Shown: positions 25,728-35,059 of the stretch, piece by piece
Layout: each line of letters opens with the position of its first letter
Numbering within the stretch: the stretch's first letter is position 1
Source: Arthrobacter sunyaminii
GTDB taxonomy: Bacteria; Actinomycetota; Actinomycetes; Actinomycetales; Micrococcaceae
Reading direction: 5' to 3'
DNA length: 64,000 nt
Assembly (NCBI RefSeq): GCF_018866305.1
Contig: NZ_CP076456.1
Coordinates: 1,922,001 to 1,986,000 of the forward strand
Notes under the pieces: generated by a model
What the model saw: only the letters and a program-made list of their open reading frames with translations
What the model was told of the DNA's origin: nothing
Databases searched by the model: none
Translations under genes and position numbers: made by a program

Positions 25728-28442
25728 GTGAGCACACAGCATTCAACCGGCAATCCGGACCGTTCAAACGTTCTGGCCAAGGCTCCCTTCAACCTGGAGC
25801 ACATCGGCGCGGGGCTGGTCTTTGCCGAGGCGCTCCCGGATCTGGCGGGGGCCCTGGACCCCGCAAACGGGAAGAACGCCGCCGTGGTGCAGGCCCCGCC
25901 GGGAACCGGCAAGACCACATTGGTTCCTCCGTTGCTCGCCAATCTCCTGGTCTCGCAGGAGAGCGCCGGCGAAGGGCGCACCGCTCCGGCGGTCACCGCC
26001 GAAATGCCTCAGCGGATTGTCGTAACACAGCCGCGCCGGGTGGCGGCGCGTTCGGCCGCGCGCCGGCTCGCTGCTTTGGACAACAGCCGTGTTGGTGCCC
26101 GGATCGGTTACACAGTGCGGGGAGAAAGCCACACCAGCCCGGAAACCATCATCGAGTTCGTGACCCCCGGCATCCTGCTGCGCCGGCTGCTCGCTGACCC
26201 GGGGCTGGAAGGAACATCCGCCGTCGTCCTTGATGAAGTGCACGAGCGCGGGTTGGAAACAGACCTGTTGCTGGGCATGCTCACCGAGGTCCGGCAACTG
26301 CGCGATGACCTGACTCTGGTCGCCATGTCGGCGACCTTGGATGCACCCCGCTTTGCTGCGCTGATTGGCAGCGGGGATGGAAGTGAGAGAGACGGGGCCA
26401 GCCCGGTTCCCGTCGTCGGCTGCGCCTCGGCACTGTATCCGCTGGACGTTCGGTGGGCGCCGGCACCGTCGCTGCGTCTGGACGAGCACGGGGTGACCCG
26501 TAGTTTCCTCCATCACGTGGCGGATACGGCGGCCGCTGCACACAGCGAACTGCTGGCCGGAAATCCGGAGGCCGATGCCCTCGTCTTCGTACCTGGCGCC
26601 TGGGAAGTCTCCCATGTGGCCGCACGTATCCGCAGTAGCGCCGGAGCCGGAACCGAGGTGCTGGAGCTGCACGGGCAGATCGACCCGCGGGAACAGGATC
26701 GGGCCGTCTCGGGGAGGTCAGCCGGTGGCAAGCCGCGAATCATCGTCTCCACCAGCCTGGCTGAATCCTCCCTAACAGTCCCGGGGGTCCGTCTGGTCAT
26801 CGATTCCGGATTGGCACGGGAACCGCGCCGGGACGCGGCACGCGGCATGTCGGGATTGGTGACTGTTTCCTGCTCCCGGGCATCCGCTGAACAGCGCGCC
26901 GGACGTGCCGCCCGCCAAGGACCGGGACGCGTTGTCCGGTGCTATGACGAACGAACCTTCGGAGCCGCGCCGGCACACCAGACACCTGAGATCTCCGTTG
27001 CAGACCTGACGGCTGCAGCTCTGGTCCTGGCCTGCTGGGGCGCGCCGGGCGGTGAAGGATTGGCACTGCCGGATGCACCGCCGCATAGGGCCATGGAAGA
27101 TGCCCAAATCGTGCTGCGGGATCTTGGTGCCGTGGACGCCTCCGGCGCCGTCACCCCGATGGGTAAAACGCTGGCAGGAATCCCCGCAGATCCCCGCTTG
27201 GCGCGGGCCCTGCTGGACGGATCCGGTGTTGTTGGCGTTCGCACGGCGGCAGAGACGGTGGCCTTGGTTTCCGGAGACCACCGCGCTCCGGGCGCCGACC
27301 TCACGCGCCTTCTCACCGCCCTGCGCTCGGGACGGGATCCCGGGGAGAGGCGCTGGTCGGAGGACGTGCGGCGCATGGAGTCCATCGCCCGGCGTGACGC
27401 CCGGCGTGAAGAAGCAGCGCGCCGTAAAGAATCGCTTGATGTGGCAGCCACCGACGCCGTTGGCTTCGTGATCGGGCTCGCGTTTCCGGACCGCATCGCC
27501 CGCCGGGTGCCCGGAGAAGGACCTGAGCGCTATCTGCTCTCCTCCGGGACACGTGCCGGCTTGCCGGCCGGAAGCCCGCTGACAGGCCACGAATGGCTGG
27601 CAGTTGCCGAAGTGACCCGCGCCCAAGGCCGGGACGCGGCGGGAACGGGAGCCGTGATCCGTTCCGCCGCCCCGTTGAGCGAGGAAGCTGCTGCCTCCGC
27701 GGCACGGCACCTGCTCACGGACACGCTGGAGGCACGCTTTGTGTCCGGCCGCGTCACGGCGCGGCGGGAACGCAGGCTGGGAGCGATCGTGTTGTCCTCA
27801 ACGCCCGTCCGGCCGTCGGCCGAGGAAGGGAAACCGGCAGTGGCACGTGCCCTGGCATCGGAGGGCCTCGGCGTCATCGGGTTTTCTCCCGCCGCGGATT
27901 CCCTCCGCCGCCGCATGGCCCTGATCCGCCGGGAGCTGGGGGAGCCGTGGCCGGATGTTTCGGAGCCGGCGCTGCTGGCCAGGCTGGAGGACTGGCTGGC
28001 ACCGGAACTGAACGCCCTGGCCGCCGGTGCCTCCGTGAACGGCATCGATCTCACCGAGCCGCTGCGCCGGCTGCTGCCCTGGCCCGAGGCCTCACAGTTG
28101 GCCGAGCTTGCACCGGAGCGGCTCGCCGTTCCCAGCGGCTCCCATGTGCGGATCACTTATCCGGACCCCGACGACGACGGCCGCCCGGTGGTGGCAGTCA
28201 AGCTGCAGGAGTGCTTCGGCTGGGCAGAAACCCCGCGGCTGGTGCATGGCAGGGTGCCGGTGCTGTTCCACCTGCTCTCACCGGCACGGCAGCCCCTTGC
28301 CGTAACGGATGACCTGGCCTCATTCTGGGCCGGGCCTTATCAGCAGGTCCGGGCACAGATGCGCGGCAGATATCCCAAACATCCCTGGCCCGAGGATCCC
28401 TGGTCGGCGAAGGCCACGGCAAAAACGAAGGCAAGGATGTAG
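25728..28442 (+). CDS. hrpB: ATP-dependent DEAH-box RNA helicase HrpB
   Basis: 904 residues from a GTG at 25728, which has GGGAGAATGGAG upstream; longer in-frame starts overlap the preceding HNH gene. Motif I is APPGTGKTT at residues ~57-65, motif II DEVHER, motif III SAT, motif VI QRAGRAARQGPGR. The HA2-like and C-terminal HrpB domains follow. HrpB is a non-essential helicase of uncertain RNA target. The protein is somewhat longer than typical proteobacterial HrpB, mostly through small insertions. Confidence 0.9.
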   Translation: MSTQHSTGNPDRSNVLAKAPFNLEHIGAGLVFAEALPDLAGALDPANGKNAAVVQAPPGTGKTTLVPPLLANLLVSQESAGEGRTAPAVTAEMPQRIVVTQPRRVAARSAARRLAALDNSRVGARIGYTVRGESHTSPETIIEFVTPGILLRRLLADPGLEGTSAVVLDEVHERGLETDLLLGMLTEVRQLRDDLTLVAMSATLDAPRFAALIGSGDGSERDGASPVPVVGCASALYPLDVRWAPAPSLRLDEHGVTRSFLHHVADTAAAAHSELLAGNPEADALVFVPGAWEVSHVAARIRSSAGAGTEVLELHGQIDPREQDRAVSGRSAGGKPRIIVSTSLAESSLTVPGVRLVIDSGLAREPRRDAARGMSGLVTVSCSRASAEQRAGRAARQGPGRVVRCYDERTFGAAPAHQTPEISVADLTAAALVLACWGAPGGEGLALPDAPPHRAMEDAQIVLRDLGAVDASGAVTPMGKTLAGIPADPRLARALLDGSGVVGVRTAAETVALVSGDHRAPGADLTRLLTALRSGRDPGERRWSEDVRRMESIARRDARREEAARRKESLDVAATDAVGFVIGLAFPDRIARRVPGEGPERYLLSSGTRAGLPAGSPLTGHEWLAVAEVTRAQGRDAAGTGAVIRSAAPLSEEAAASAARHLLTDTLEARFVSGRVTARRERRLGAIVLSSTPVRPSAEEGKPAVARALASEGLGVIGFSPAADSLRRRMALIRRELGEPWPDVSEPALLARLEDWLAPELNALAAGASVNGIDLTEPLRRLLPWPEASQLAELAPERLAVPSGSHVRITYPDPDDDGRPVVAVKLQECFGWAETPRLVHGRVPVLFHLLSPARQPLAVTDDLASFWAGPYQQVRAQMRGRYPKHPWPEDPWSAKATAKTKARM

Positions 28443-28505
28443 CTGCGACGGGTATCACGTGGGTGACTCCGCGGCCGCGGTCAAGTCCGCTCATAGGCTG
28501 GTTGG

Positions 28506-29567
28506 GTGGCAATTCGAGATTTCCTGGCGGTCCCGGCAGGCCGTGGCCACCGATTTCCGGCAGTTCGGGTAGCCGCTGGCCTTCTGGTTCCGTTGCTGGT
28601 GCTGATTCTGCTCGGCCGCACCGACCTGACCATGTGTGCCATCTTCGGTTCGCTGACCGGAGTCTTTGGCCGCAGTGAACCCCACTGGCGCCGGCTCCGG
28701 CATCAATCACAGTCCGGGGTACTCATGATCCTGACCGTGGTTGCAGGCGTCTGGATGTCCCTTGCCGGACGAGGCGACTGGGAAGTCGTTGCAGCCGCGA
28801 CAGTCATCGCCGGCATCATTTCCGTTGCCGCCGACTATCTGCGGGTCCGGCCCGCCGGGCCGTTCACCTATATTTTTGCTTTCACCGCAACTGCCGCTGC
28901 CCCGTTTACGGGAGTCGTAAGTGAAGCTGCCCTGGCCGCGGGAGGCGGCGCGGCGACGGCAGTGGTCCTGGGCATCGCCGGCCGGGCCCACGCGCGCCGC
29001 CACAGCCCGCTCCTGCACCGACCGTCCGTGCCGCCGCCGGATTGGCGGGCGATCCTGCAGCATTCGGGCAGATACGTCACCGCTGTGGCGGCGGCCGGTT
29101 CCCTTGCCGTACTGGTTGGACCCGGACACAGCTACTGGGCGATGCTGGCGGCATGCGCCCCGATTGCTGCCGTGAACGCGGCACGTGCTCCGCTGCGGGC
29201 GGCACATTTCCTCCTGGGAACCTACGCCGGAGTGCTGCTCTCGGCACTGCTGCTCCAGCCGGACTGGACCCCGGTGCAGCTGGCCGTCCTGCTGACCCTG
29301 CTGCAGTTTGCCGGTGAGATCTACGTGATCCGGCACTATGCGCTGGCCATGGTGTTCCTGACCCCTGTGGCCCTGCTGATGGGCAGCTTTGTGTCCACTC
29401 AGCCGGTCTGGGAACTGACCATTGACCGGGCGGTGGAAACCACCATCGGCGCGGTGGTCGCCGTCGTCGTCGTCCTGCTCACCACGCGCCAAAGGGGAAC
29501 GCAGGCGCCCTCCACAGCGAACGATTCTGCAGCAATCGAGGGCCACGGGTACCCAAACCCGAGCTGA
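28506..29567 (+). CDS. FUSC-family integral membrane protein (aromatic acid exporter-like)
   Basis: 353 residues from GTG 28506. Two groups of hydrophobic segments, roughly residues 20-145 and 195-320, are each built from short, closely spaced helices, the half-module pattern of FUSC/YccS/AaeB-type transporters. Relatives export aromatic carboxylates. The long cytosolic domain of larger FUSC proteins is absent, so this is a compact version. It precedes the response-regulator gene by 39 bases and may be cotranscribed with it. Confidence 0.7.
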   Translation: MAIRDFLAVPAGRGHRFPAVRVAAGLLVPLLVLILLGRTDLTMCAIFGSLTGVFGRSEPHWRRLRHQSQSGVLMILTVVAGVWMSLAGRGDWEVVAAATVIAGIISVAADYLRVRPAGPFTYIFAFTATAAAPFTGVVSEAALAAGGGAATAVVLGIAGRAHARRHSPLLHRPSVPPPDWRAILQHSGRYVTAVAAAGSLAVLVGPGHSYWAMLAACAPIAAVNAARAPLRAAHFLLGTYAGVLLSALLLQPDWTPVQLAVLLTLLQFAGEIYVIRHYALAMVFLTPVALLMGSFVSTQPVWELTIDRAVETTIGAVVAVVVVLLTTRQRGTQAPSTANDSAAIEGHGYPNPS

Positions 29568-29606
29568 CCCCGGGCCCGCCGGGCGCCCGGCCAATAGACT
29601 TTCGGC

Positions 29607-30275
29607 ATGACGGACCGACCCCGGATTCTCGTCGTGGAAGATGACCGGCAGCTGTCCCGGATGCTGGCGGACCTCCTGGAATCGGAGGGCTACGCCGTGA
29701 CCCTGGCTTTTGACGGGCAGCGCGCACTCCACGAGGGCCTGACCCACCCCTTCGACGTTCTGCTCCTGGACCGCGGGCTGCCCGCCATCGAGGGACTGGA
29801 TGTGCTGTCGCGGCTCCGCAGCCGCGGGATCCTGACACCGGCCCTGGTCCTGTCCGCCCTGGGCAACCCCGCGGACCGCGTCGAGGGGCTGGACCGCGGA
29901 GCCGAAGACTACCTGGCGAAACCCTTTGACATTGACGAGCTGCTGGCCCGCCTTCGGGCACTGCGGCGCCGGAACATCGCACGGGTTCCCGTCCTGTCCG
30001 TGCCCGGCGGAGTTTTCGACACCGCGGGCCGCACGGTAACCACCGACGAGGGGGAAGTGGTGGTGCTCTCGGACCGGGAGAGTGCGCTGCTGGAACACCT
30101 GGCCCGCCGGCCTGGTCAGGTGTTTCCGCGGGCTGACCTGCTGAGCGCAGTCTTTCCGGAAGCGGACGACGACGGGGTGGTGGACACATATGTGCATTAC
30201 CTTCGGCGCAAGCTGGGCAGGCAGGCAGTGCTGACGGTGCGGGGAATCGGTTATCGGCTCGGTGCCGGGTCATGA
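29607..30275 (+). CDS. OmpR-family response regulator
   Basis: 222 residues. The receiver domain (1-120) has the acidic pocket Glu11-Asp12, phosphoacceptor Asp55 (VLLLDRGLP) and Lys in LAKPFD. The winged-helix DNA-binding domain (~125-220) has the recognition helix region VVDTYVHYLRRKLG. It overlaps the kinase gene by 4 bases (ATGA), forming a two-component operon with it. Confidence 0.92.
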   Translation: MTDRPRILVVEDDRQLSRMLADLLESEGYAVTLAFDGQRALHEGLTHPFDVLLLDRGLPAIEGLDVLSRLRSRGILTPALVLSALGNPADRVEGLDRGAEDYLAKPFDIDELLARLRALRRRNIARVPVLSVPGGVFDTAGRTVTTDEGEVVVLSDRESALLEHLARRPGQVFPRADLLSAVFPEADDDGVVDTYVHYLRRKLGRQAVLTVRGIGYRLGAGS

Positions 30276-31540
30276 GGGTTCGGCGGCCGTTGAGCGCGAA
30301 ACCGCGCAGTTTGGAGGACACTGAACTGCGGCGGGCCGCACTGCGGCTGGCGGTACAGTTCACGGCACTGACCGTGGTGCTGCTGGGTTTGGCCGGCGTT
30401 CTCGTGTACGGACTCGTGTCCGCCCAGACCCGGAGCGCTGCGGAGCAAACCCTCATTTCGGCTGTGGAGTCCGACTCTCCGCGGGAAGCTCCGCTGGATG
30501 TGTTTTTGGCCGTGTACGACGACGGCCGGTTGGCCGTGTCCCGCAACATGCCCTCGGGTCTGCCGGACGAAGAGGCGCTGGCTGAAGTGGCAAGAACCGG
30601 GGAGTCCCGCCGGGACACGGTAACCGCCGGGGACCGCAGCTATGAAGTCCTCACTGCCCGCCGCGGCGGCGATGTGGTGCAGGCTGCCGTCGACACACGG
30701 GAGGCCACTGAACAGCTGCGCCGCCTGGCTCTGGCGCTGGTGGTGTCGGTCCTGGCGGCGGGGGTTGCCGCCGGTGCACTTTCGGCCTGGGCGGCACGGG
30801 CCGCCATGCGGCCGATGGCCGAAGCCCTGGCCCTGCAGCGGCGCTTTGTCGCCGATGCCAGCCATGAATTGAGGACACCGCTCACACTCCTGAGCATGCG
30901 CGCACAGATGCTGCGCCGTCGGCTGGCCGCGGAAACGGATGCGCCGAAGTCCATCGAGGAAGCCGTCCACGCTGCCGACGAGGTGGTGGATGACACCAAG
31001 GTGCTTAACGGAATCCTCGAAGATTTGCTGATGTCTGCTGATCCCCGCCAATCGGGACCGTTGGAGGAGGTAAACCTGGTGTCGCTGGCCCGCTCCACCG
31101 TCAACTCCCTGGAACCCGCGGCTCATCGGCGGGGATTGACACTGGAACTTGAAGCCCCCGAGCCGCAGGTGCTGGTGCGCGGCGGACAGTTCGCGCTGCA
31201 GCGGGTGTTCACTGCGCTCGGCGCCAACGCCTTGGACTATGCCCGTTCACGGGTGCGGTTCTCGGTTCGAAAAAGCGGCGGAGAAGCGGTCATTCGTGTG
31301 TCCGACGACGGACCTGGCTTTCCGCCCGGTTTCAGCCGGCACGCCTTCGAACGGTTTGCCTCGGCCCGCGACAGGGCAGAAGAAGCGCCGGGACCACGGC
31401 ATTACGGTCTGGGACTGGCCCTCGTGGCGGAAATTGCGGCACGGTACGGCGGCAGCGTCCGGGCCCTGCCGGCGGTGAATGGGTCCGGAGGTGTGCTGGA
31501 GGTGCGGCTTCCGGCAGCCCGGGAGCATTCCCCGTTCTGA
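30272..31540 (+). CDS. Membrane sensor histidine kinase
   Basis: 422 residues. Two membrane helices (about 25-50 and 155-180) bracket a ~100-residue extracytoplasmic sensor part. The HisKA box ASHELRTPLT places the phosphorylated His near residue 198; the HATPase part has an atypical N box (LGANALDYAR), DDGPGF and GLGLALVAEI. The N box keeps Asn. It is the partner of the OmpR-type regulator encoded just upstream. Stimulus unknown; the following gene for an acidic, His-rich anchored protein may be its target or accessory. Confidence 0.88.
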   Translation: MRVRRPLSAKPRSLEDTELRRAALRLAVQFTALTVVLLGLAGVLVYGLVSAQTRSAAEQTLISAVESDSPREAPLDVFLAVYDDGRLAVSRNMPSGLPDEEALAEVARTGESRRDTVTAGDRSYEVLTARRGGDVVQAAVDTREATEQLRRLALALVVSVLAAGVAAGALSAWAARAAMRPMAEALALQRRFVADASHELRTPLTLLSMRAQMLRRRLAAETDAPKSIEEAVHAADEVVDDTKVLNGILEDLLMSADPRQSGPLEEVNLVSLARSTVNSLEPAAHRRGLTLELEAPEPQVLVRGGQFALQRVFTALGANALDYARSRVRFSVRKSGGEAVIRVSDDGPGFPPGFSRHAFERFASARDRAEEAPGPRHYGLGLALVAEIAARYGGSVRALPAVNGSGGVLEVRLPAAREHSPF

Positions 31541-31640
31541 GCAGCGGAACCCAGAGAGCCGTGGAAGTCTAAGAATCCTCGAAGAATCAGCTCCGAAAAT
31601 AGTTGTGTAGGTAAACCACTATTGGAGGTGAGTAAACACA

Positions 31641-32147
31641 ATGGCTTTCCGGGACAAGGTCAGGGGCCCGCTCGGCTGGATTCTTGGTGTCGTGGGAGGT
31701 CTGGCACTGCTGGTTGGTGCCTTCTTTGCCGGACTGGCCACTGGTGACAACAGCGTTGACCAGGAACAGGCGTCAGTGACCGAACAGCAGGAAAACCAGC
31801 AGGACCCGGACACGGACCAGGACTCTGATTCCAAGCCGGAAAAGGGTATGCCTGACGGTGACCACAAGATGCGTGGCGACGACAGTGAAGCCCAGGGCGA
31901 CGGACAGGAGCCGGGGAACGGAGACAAGAAGGGTGTCGAGGAAGGCACCGACGACGGAACCACTGACGACGGCACCACAGAGGATGCACCGGAACGCGGG
32001 CACGCCGGGCGCCATCACGATGGCAAGTTCGACGATGGCGCCCCGGATGAAGACCGCCCGGCCAGGGACCGACACAGCGATGGTGACCACCATGAAGACG
32101 GCGGGAACGATGAAAACGAAAACACTGAGAACGAGCCCGCGGCCTGA
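31641..32147 (+). CDS. Membrane-anchored acidic, Asp/Glu/His-rich protein
   Basis: 168 residues, good ribosome site GGAGGTG 15-21 bases upstream-proximal to the ATG. A single hydrophobic segment (about 11-33, WILGVVGGLALLVGAFFAG) is followed by a low-complexity tail of Asp, Glu, Gly, Asn, His and Lys, with TDDGTTDDGTT and several HH/HD pairs. The topology suggests a cytoplasmic N-terminus and a long extracytoplasmic acidic tail that could bind cations. It lies 100 bases after a two-component kinase gene and could be its target. No family recognised. Confidence 0.6.
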   Translation: MAFRDKVRGPLGWILGVVGGLALLVGAFFAGLATGDNSVDQEQASVTEQQENQQDPDTDQDSDSKPEKGMPDGDHKMRGDDSEAQGDGQEPGNGDKKGVEEGTDDGTTDDGTTEDAPERGHAGRHHDGKFDDGAPDEDRPARDRHSDGDHHEDGGNDENENTENEPAA

Positions 32148-32195
32148 CTTTTCAGTCCACCGGCGCACCCCAACCGGGTGCGTGCCCTAACCAAA

Positions 32196-32231
32196 AAGAG
32201 AACGCCCGGCCACTTGGCCGGGCGTTCTCTT
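32196..32231 (+). terminator. Strong bidirectional terminator
   Basis: A perfect 16-bp stem (AAGAGAACGCCCGGCC with its inverse) closes an ACTT loop at 32212-32215; A's precede and T's follow, so it can serve the acidic-protein gene on the plus strand and the convergent NlpC/P60 gene on the minus strand. Confidence 0.85.
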
Positions 32232-32293
32232 ACCTTTATCGGGGCGCAGGTCCGTTCGCTTCCTGCGCCCCATTAGGAGCTACTGCTGCGTGA

Positions 32294-33199
32294 TTACGCT
32301 ACGCGGTAGTAGACAGCGCCGGAACCGACGTTGGCGCTCTGCTGGACAGTCTGGTTGCCGTTCCATCCGCTGTGGATGGCCTGGCCGTCACCAACGTAGA
32401 TGGCGATGTGGGCAAGGCCCATGCCGCCGTCGGCGTAGTAGATGATGTCGCCGGGCTGGGGGTCAGAAACCGGGGTTCCGTAAGCAGCCAGCTGTGCCGG
32501 TGCCAGGTCGCCCACCGAGTGGCCGGCTGCCCGGAGGGCAACCTCCACCAGGACGGTGCAGTCCTGGGCGGCGCCCATCTGGGCGTAGGCGGAGTTCAGC
32601 ATGATGGAGTTCGTGCCGGTGACAGCTGCACCCGTGGAAGCAGCCGGGGTCACGGAGGACGCCGGGGTGCTGAAGGTGCTGAAGTCGGCTGCGGCCGGGC
32701 TGGCTTCAGCCGGTGCGGTGTAGGCGGCCTCAGCCGGTGCGGCGTAGGCAGCTTCGGCGGGTGCGGCGTAGGCAGCTTCAGCTACCTCAGCAACAGCGCC
32801 TCCGGCATACGTGATGACGTCACCGGGGTAGATGATGGATTCCAGCGAAAGGCCGTTCAGTGCCAGGACGTTGTCCAGGCTGACGCCGTAGGTGGCTGAA
32901 ATTGCACTCAGGGTGTCGCCCGACTGGACAACGTGAGTTGACGCGGTGGAGACTGCGGCGGGTGCCGGAGTTTCCACGGGTGCGGCGACAGCCGCAGGAG
33001 CGCTGTAAGACTCGGTTGAGTCGTTGGCGATGACGCCTGCCGAGGCGGGGCCGGCCATGCTCAGCACCAGGCCGGAGCCTGCCGCCATGACTGCAGCGGC
33101 GCTGCCCACGGTGCGGGCCTTGCTGCTTGCGGTGTTTGCGATTGCGGCCAACAGTCCGATATTTCCGGCACGGTGGCGTCCACGAGTATTGTTCAACAT
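32294..33199 (-). CDS. Secreted LysM-NlpC/P60 peptidoglycan endopeptidase
   Basis: 301 residues from ATG 33199, which has GAGAGGTAA just upstream and leaves room for the riboswitch; longer in-frame starts fall inside it. A signal-like segment spans ~30-55 and ends ASAGV. One LysM domain spans ~88-131 (THVVQSGDTLSAISATYGVS). A linker contains near-perfect repeats of AAYAAPAE (about 142-165). The C-terminal NlpC/P60 domain has Cys214 (QDCTVLVEVALRAAG), His264 (GLAHIAIYVG) and His276 as likely catalytic and third residues; DC is followed by TVLVE rather than the common SGL. It should cleave peptide bonds in the cell wall. Confidence 0.88.
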   Translation of the reverse strand: MLNNTRGRHRAGNIGLLAAIANTASSKARTVGSAAAVMAAGSGLVLSMAGPASAGVIANDSTESYSAPAAVAAPVETPAPAAVSTASTHVVQSGDTLSAISATYGVSLDNVLALNGLSLESIIYPGDVITYAGGAVAEVAEAAYAAPAEAAYAAPAEAAYTAPAEASPAAADFSTFSTPASSVTPAASTGAAVTGTNSIMLNSAYAQMGAAQDCTVLVEVALRAAGHSVGDLAPAQLAAYGTPVSDPQPGDIIYYADGGMGLAHIAIYVGDGQAIHSGWNGNQTVQQSANVGSGAVYYRVA

Positions 33200-33210
33200 T
33201 AGAGTTACCT

Positions 33211-33370
33211 CTCCCGATACCTGCGAGGTGAGCTGTCGGATGCGGATGGGAGTCATCCGGTCCGCCGAAGAAACCTCGGCTGACTTAACCCCAAGGATTC
33301 AAGGAACCCGTAAGTGGTTCCCCCGCCTCTGCCGAAGTGTGAAATCTGTGGACCTTGACCAGCGGCAGAG
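33211..33370 (-). ncRNA. c-di-AMP riboswitch (ydaO-yuaA type)
   Basis: In the leader of the NlpC/P60 gene the minus strand reads GGCAGAGGCGGGGGAACC, then GGGGTTAAGTC, and finally CCGACAGCTCACCTCGCAGG, the conserved blocks of ydaO-yuaA riboswitches that precede cell-wall hydrolase genes (rpf, NlpC/P60, LysM) across Actinobacteria. These RNAs switch genes off when c-di-AMP is high. The last block ends about 15-20 bases before the start codon region. Exact boundaries are estimated. Confidence 0.85.
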
Positions 33371-33528
33371 CTAGGTAACAAGTCAAGGGCGCCGTTTCAG
33401 GTAACGGCTTGGCATCAACAGTACAAGCGGATTACGGGAAGATAACTATTTAGTAACGAAGGTCGCACAGGCGTGTGAGTGGCGCCGCTGTGTGGTATGG
33501 GTGGTCGGTGGCACAATAGGCCGCCGAG

Positions 33529-33545
33529 CCCCCGGAAACCGGGGG
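33529..33545 (-). terminator. GC-rich hairpin after the hexapeptide-protein gene
   Basis: CCCCCGG, AAA loop, CCGGGGG forms a perfect 7-bp stem 46 bases beyond the stop at 33591 (minus strand). No T-run follows, so it may be an inefficient terminator. Confidence 0.4.
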
Positions 33546-33590
33546 ATAGGGCGAGCGGGCGGATCCCCGCGATCAGCCCGCAGGGGAGCG

Positions 33591-34208
33591 TTAGTCGGGT
33601 GAATCCGTCTGGCGCTCGAGCGTGGCGGAGGTCAACTCCCCGAATCCGTGCACCAGGTCACCGGGTGCAAGCCGGAGCCCGCGGGCCACACCGGAACCCT
33701 TCAGCACTGAACCGCGCTTCTCGGCCGGCAGCGAGGCATGGTCCCCGCCGTCGGCCAGCACCACTGACTCTGCACGGACGGCGCCAACGATCTGCGATCC
33801 GGAGCCAAGCACTGACCTTCCCGTCACGACGGCACCGTGGGTGAGCCGGGCGCGGTCGCCCACTGCAACAGCATCCGACCGGCCCGCCGTGAGCTGGACG
33901 CCGCCCGGCCCCAGGGTGATTTCGGAGCCAAGCAGAAGCATTCCGCCGTCCTCCGCAGACAGGAAAGTGCCCGGATAGAAGATGTTCCGGTCTCCAATGA
34001 CGCAGAAACTCTGTTCGTCGACGGCAATAACGGTTCCGGGATAAAACACATTACCCTCGCCCAGCTGTGCTTTGCGGGAAATCAGTGTGGATGAAGGGTC
34101 CAGGATCTTCTGGGTGGCACAGAGCTGCAGGATTTCCGCGACGGTGAGGTAACCGAATTCTTGGCGAATACTGTCGGGATCGTTCCCTTGAAGCTCTGGC
34201 ATATTCAT
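33591..34208 (-). CDS. Left-handed beta-helix-like (hexapeptide-type) protein of unknown function
   Basis: 205 residues (an ATG two codons later is equally possible). After a helical N-terminus, successive short stretches such as ISRKAQLGEGNVFYPGTVIAV, VIGDRNIFYPGTFLS, LGSEITLGPGGVQL, VAVGDRARLTHGAVVTG and LGSGSQIVGAVRAESVVLAD give the turn spacing of bacterial-transferase hexapeptide repeats. No catalytic His or CoA-binding tail typical of the acyltransferases is obvious, so enzymatic activity is uncertain. It is monocistronic between the riboswitch-controlled gene and a two-component system. Confidence 0.6.
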   Translation of the reverse strand: MNMPELQGNDPDSIRQEFGYLTVAEILQLCATQKILDPSSTLISRKAQLGEGNVFYPGTVIAVDEQSFCVIGDRNIFYPGTFLSAEDGGMLLLGSEITLGPGGVQLTAGRSDAVAVGDRARLTHGAVVTGRSVLGSGSQIVGAVRAESVVLADGGDHASLPAEKRGSVLKGSGVARGLRLAPGDLVHGFGELTSATLERQTDSPD

Positions 34209-34414
34209 CTCTTCCTCGTCATCTTGCCGGACCGGGTATGCATCAACCGGGACCGGGGCACTCTTTAGCCTACCTGTCCTGTTAGCTGTGCAGCAGCGGA
34301 CTGGAGGGAAGGATCAGCGGAACAGTCCGATGACACGTTTGTCCAGAGTGCAGGCGGGGTGCACAGGAGAAAAAATGCTTGGGTCGGCAAATGCTTTCCG
34401 TAAATCCCAGGCAA

Positions 34415-35059
34415 TTAGGACCGAAGGTACGCCAATGTGGCCAGAACCCGGCGGTGGCCGCTGTCGGACGGAGAAAGACCGAGTTTCGCGAAGATATTGC
34501 CGATGTGCTTGCTGACGGCGGTTTCGGAAACGGAAATGGCCTGGGCAATGGCAGTGTTGCCGAGTCCTTCGGCCACCAGCCCCAGCACTTGGAACTCCCG
34601 CGGAGTCAGCGACCTCACCGGGTCCTGCGTGCCGCGGCGGCTGAAGAGCTGGGCAATGACTTCCGGGTCCATCACCGTTCCGCCGGCCAGGACACGCCTC
34701 AGGCCGTCCACGAAATCGCCCACCTTGCCCACACGTTCCTTCAGCAGGTAGCCCACGCCCTGCGCACCGGAGGCCAGGAGCCGGCTAGCATATCTGTCCT
34801 CCACATAGGAGGACAGGACCAGGACCGGAAAGTCCGGTACCCGCGAACGCATCTCCAGCGCGGCGCGCAGCCCCTCATTAGTGAACGACGGCGGCATCCG
34901 GACATCGAGGACCGCCCCGTCCGCGCTCCCCGGCTCAAAGGCAGCGAGCAGGTCCTCAGCGTTGTCGGCCGAGCCGACCACCTCGAAACCCTCGCCCTTC
35001 AGCAACAGCTCCAGTCCGGCGCGCAGAAGGGCATCATCTTCGGCGATCAGAAGGCGCAT
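34415..35059 (-). CDS. NarL/LuxR-family response regulator
   Basis: 214 residues from ATG 35059, inside the 3' end of the kinase gene. Receiver domain: acidic pair Glu7-Asp8 (AEDD) and phosphoacceptor Asp52 (GAVLDVRMP). A C-terminal LuxR-type helix-turn-helix occupies ~145-214 (LTPREFQVLGLVAEGL, then VSETAVSKHIGNIFAKL). The 13-base overlap with the kinase gene shows cotranscription and the divergent ABC exporter genes are the likely target. Confidence 0.9.
   Translation of the reverse strand: MRLLIAEDDALLRAGLELLLKGEGFEVVGSADNAEDLLAAFEPGSADGAVLDVRMPPSFTNEGLRAALEMRSRVPDFPVLVLSSYVEDRYASRLLASGAQGVGYLLKERVGKVGDFVDGLRRVLAGGTVMDPEVIAQLFSRRGTQDPVRSLTPREFQVLGLVAEGLGNTAIAQAISVSETAVSKHIGNIFAKLGLSPSDSGHRRVLATLAYLRS

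Noticed and set aside
32740..32785. Tandem GCGTAGGCAGCTTCGGCGGGTGC-like units resembling a repeat array
   Set aside because: They encode the AAYAAPAE linker repeats of the NlpC/P60 protein, and do not form a CRISPR or mobile element.
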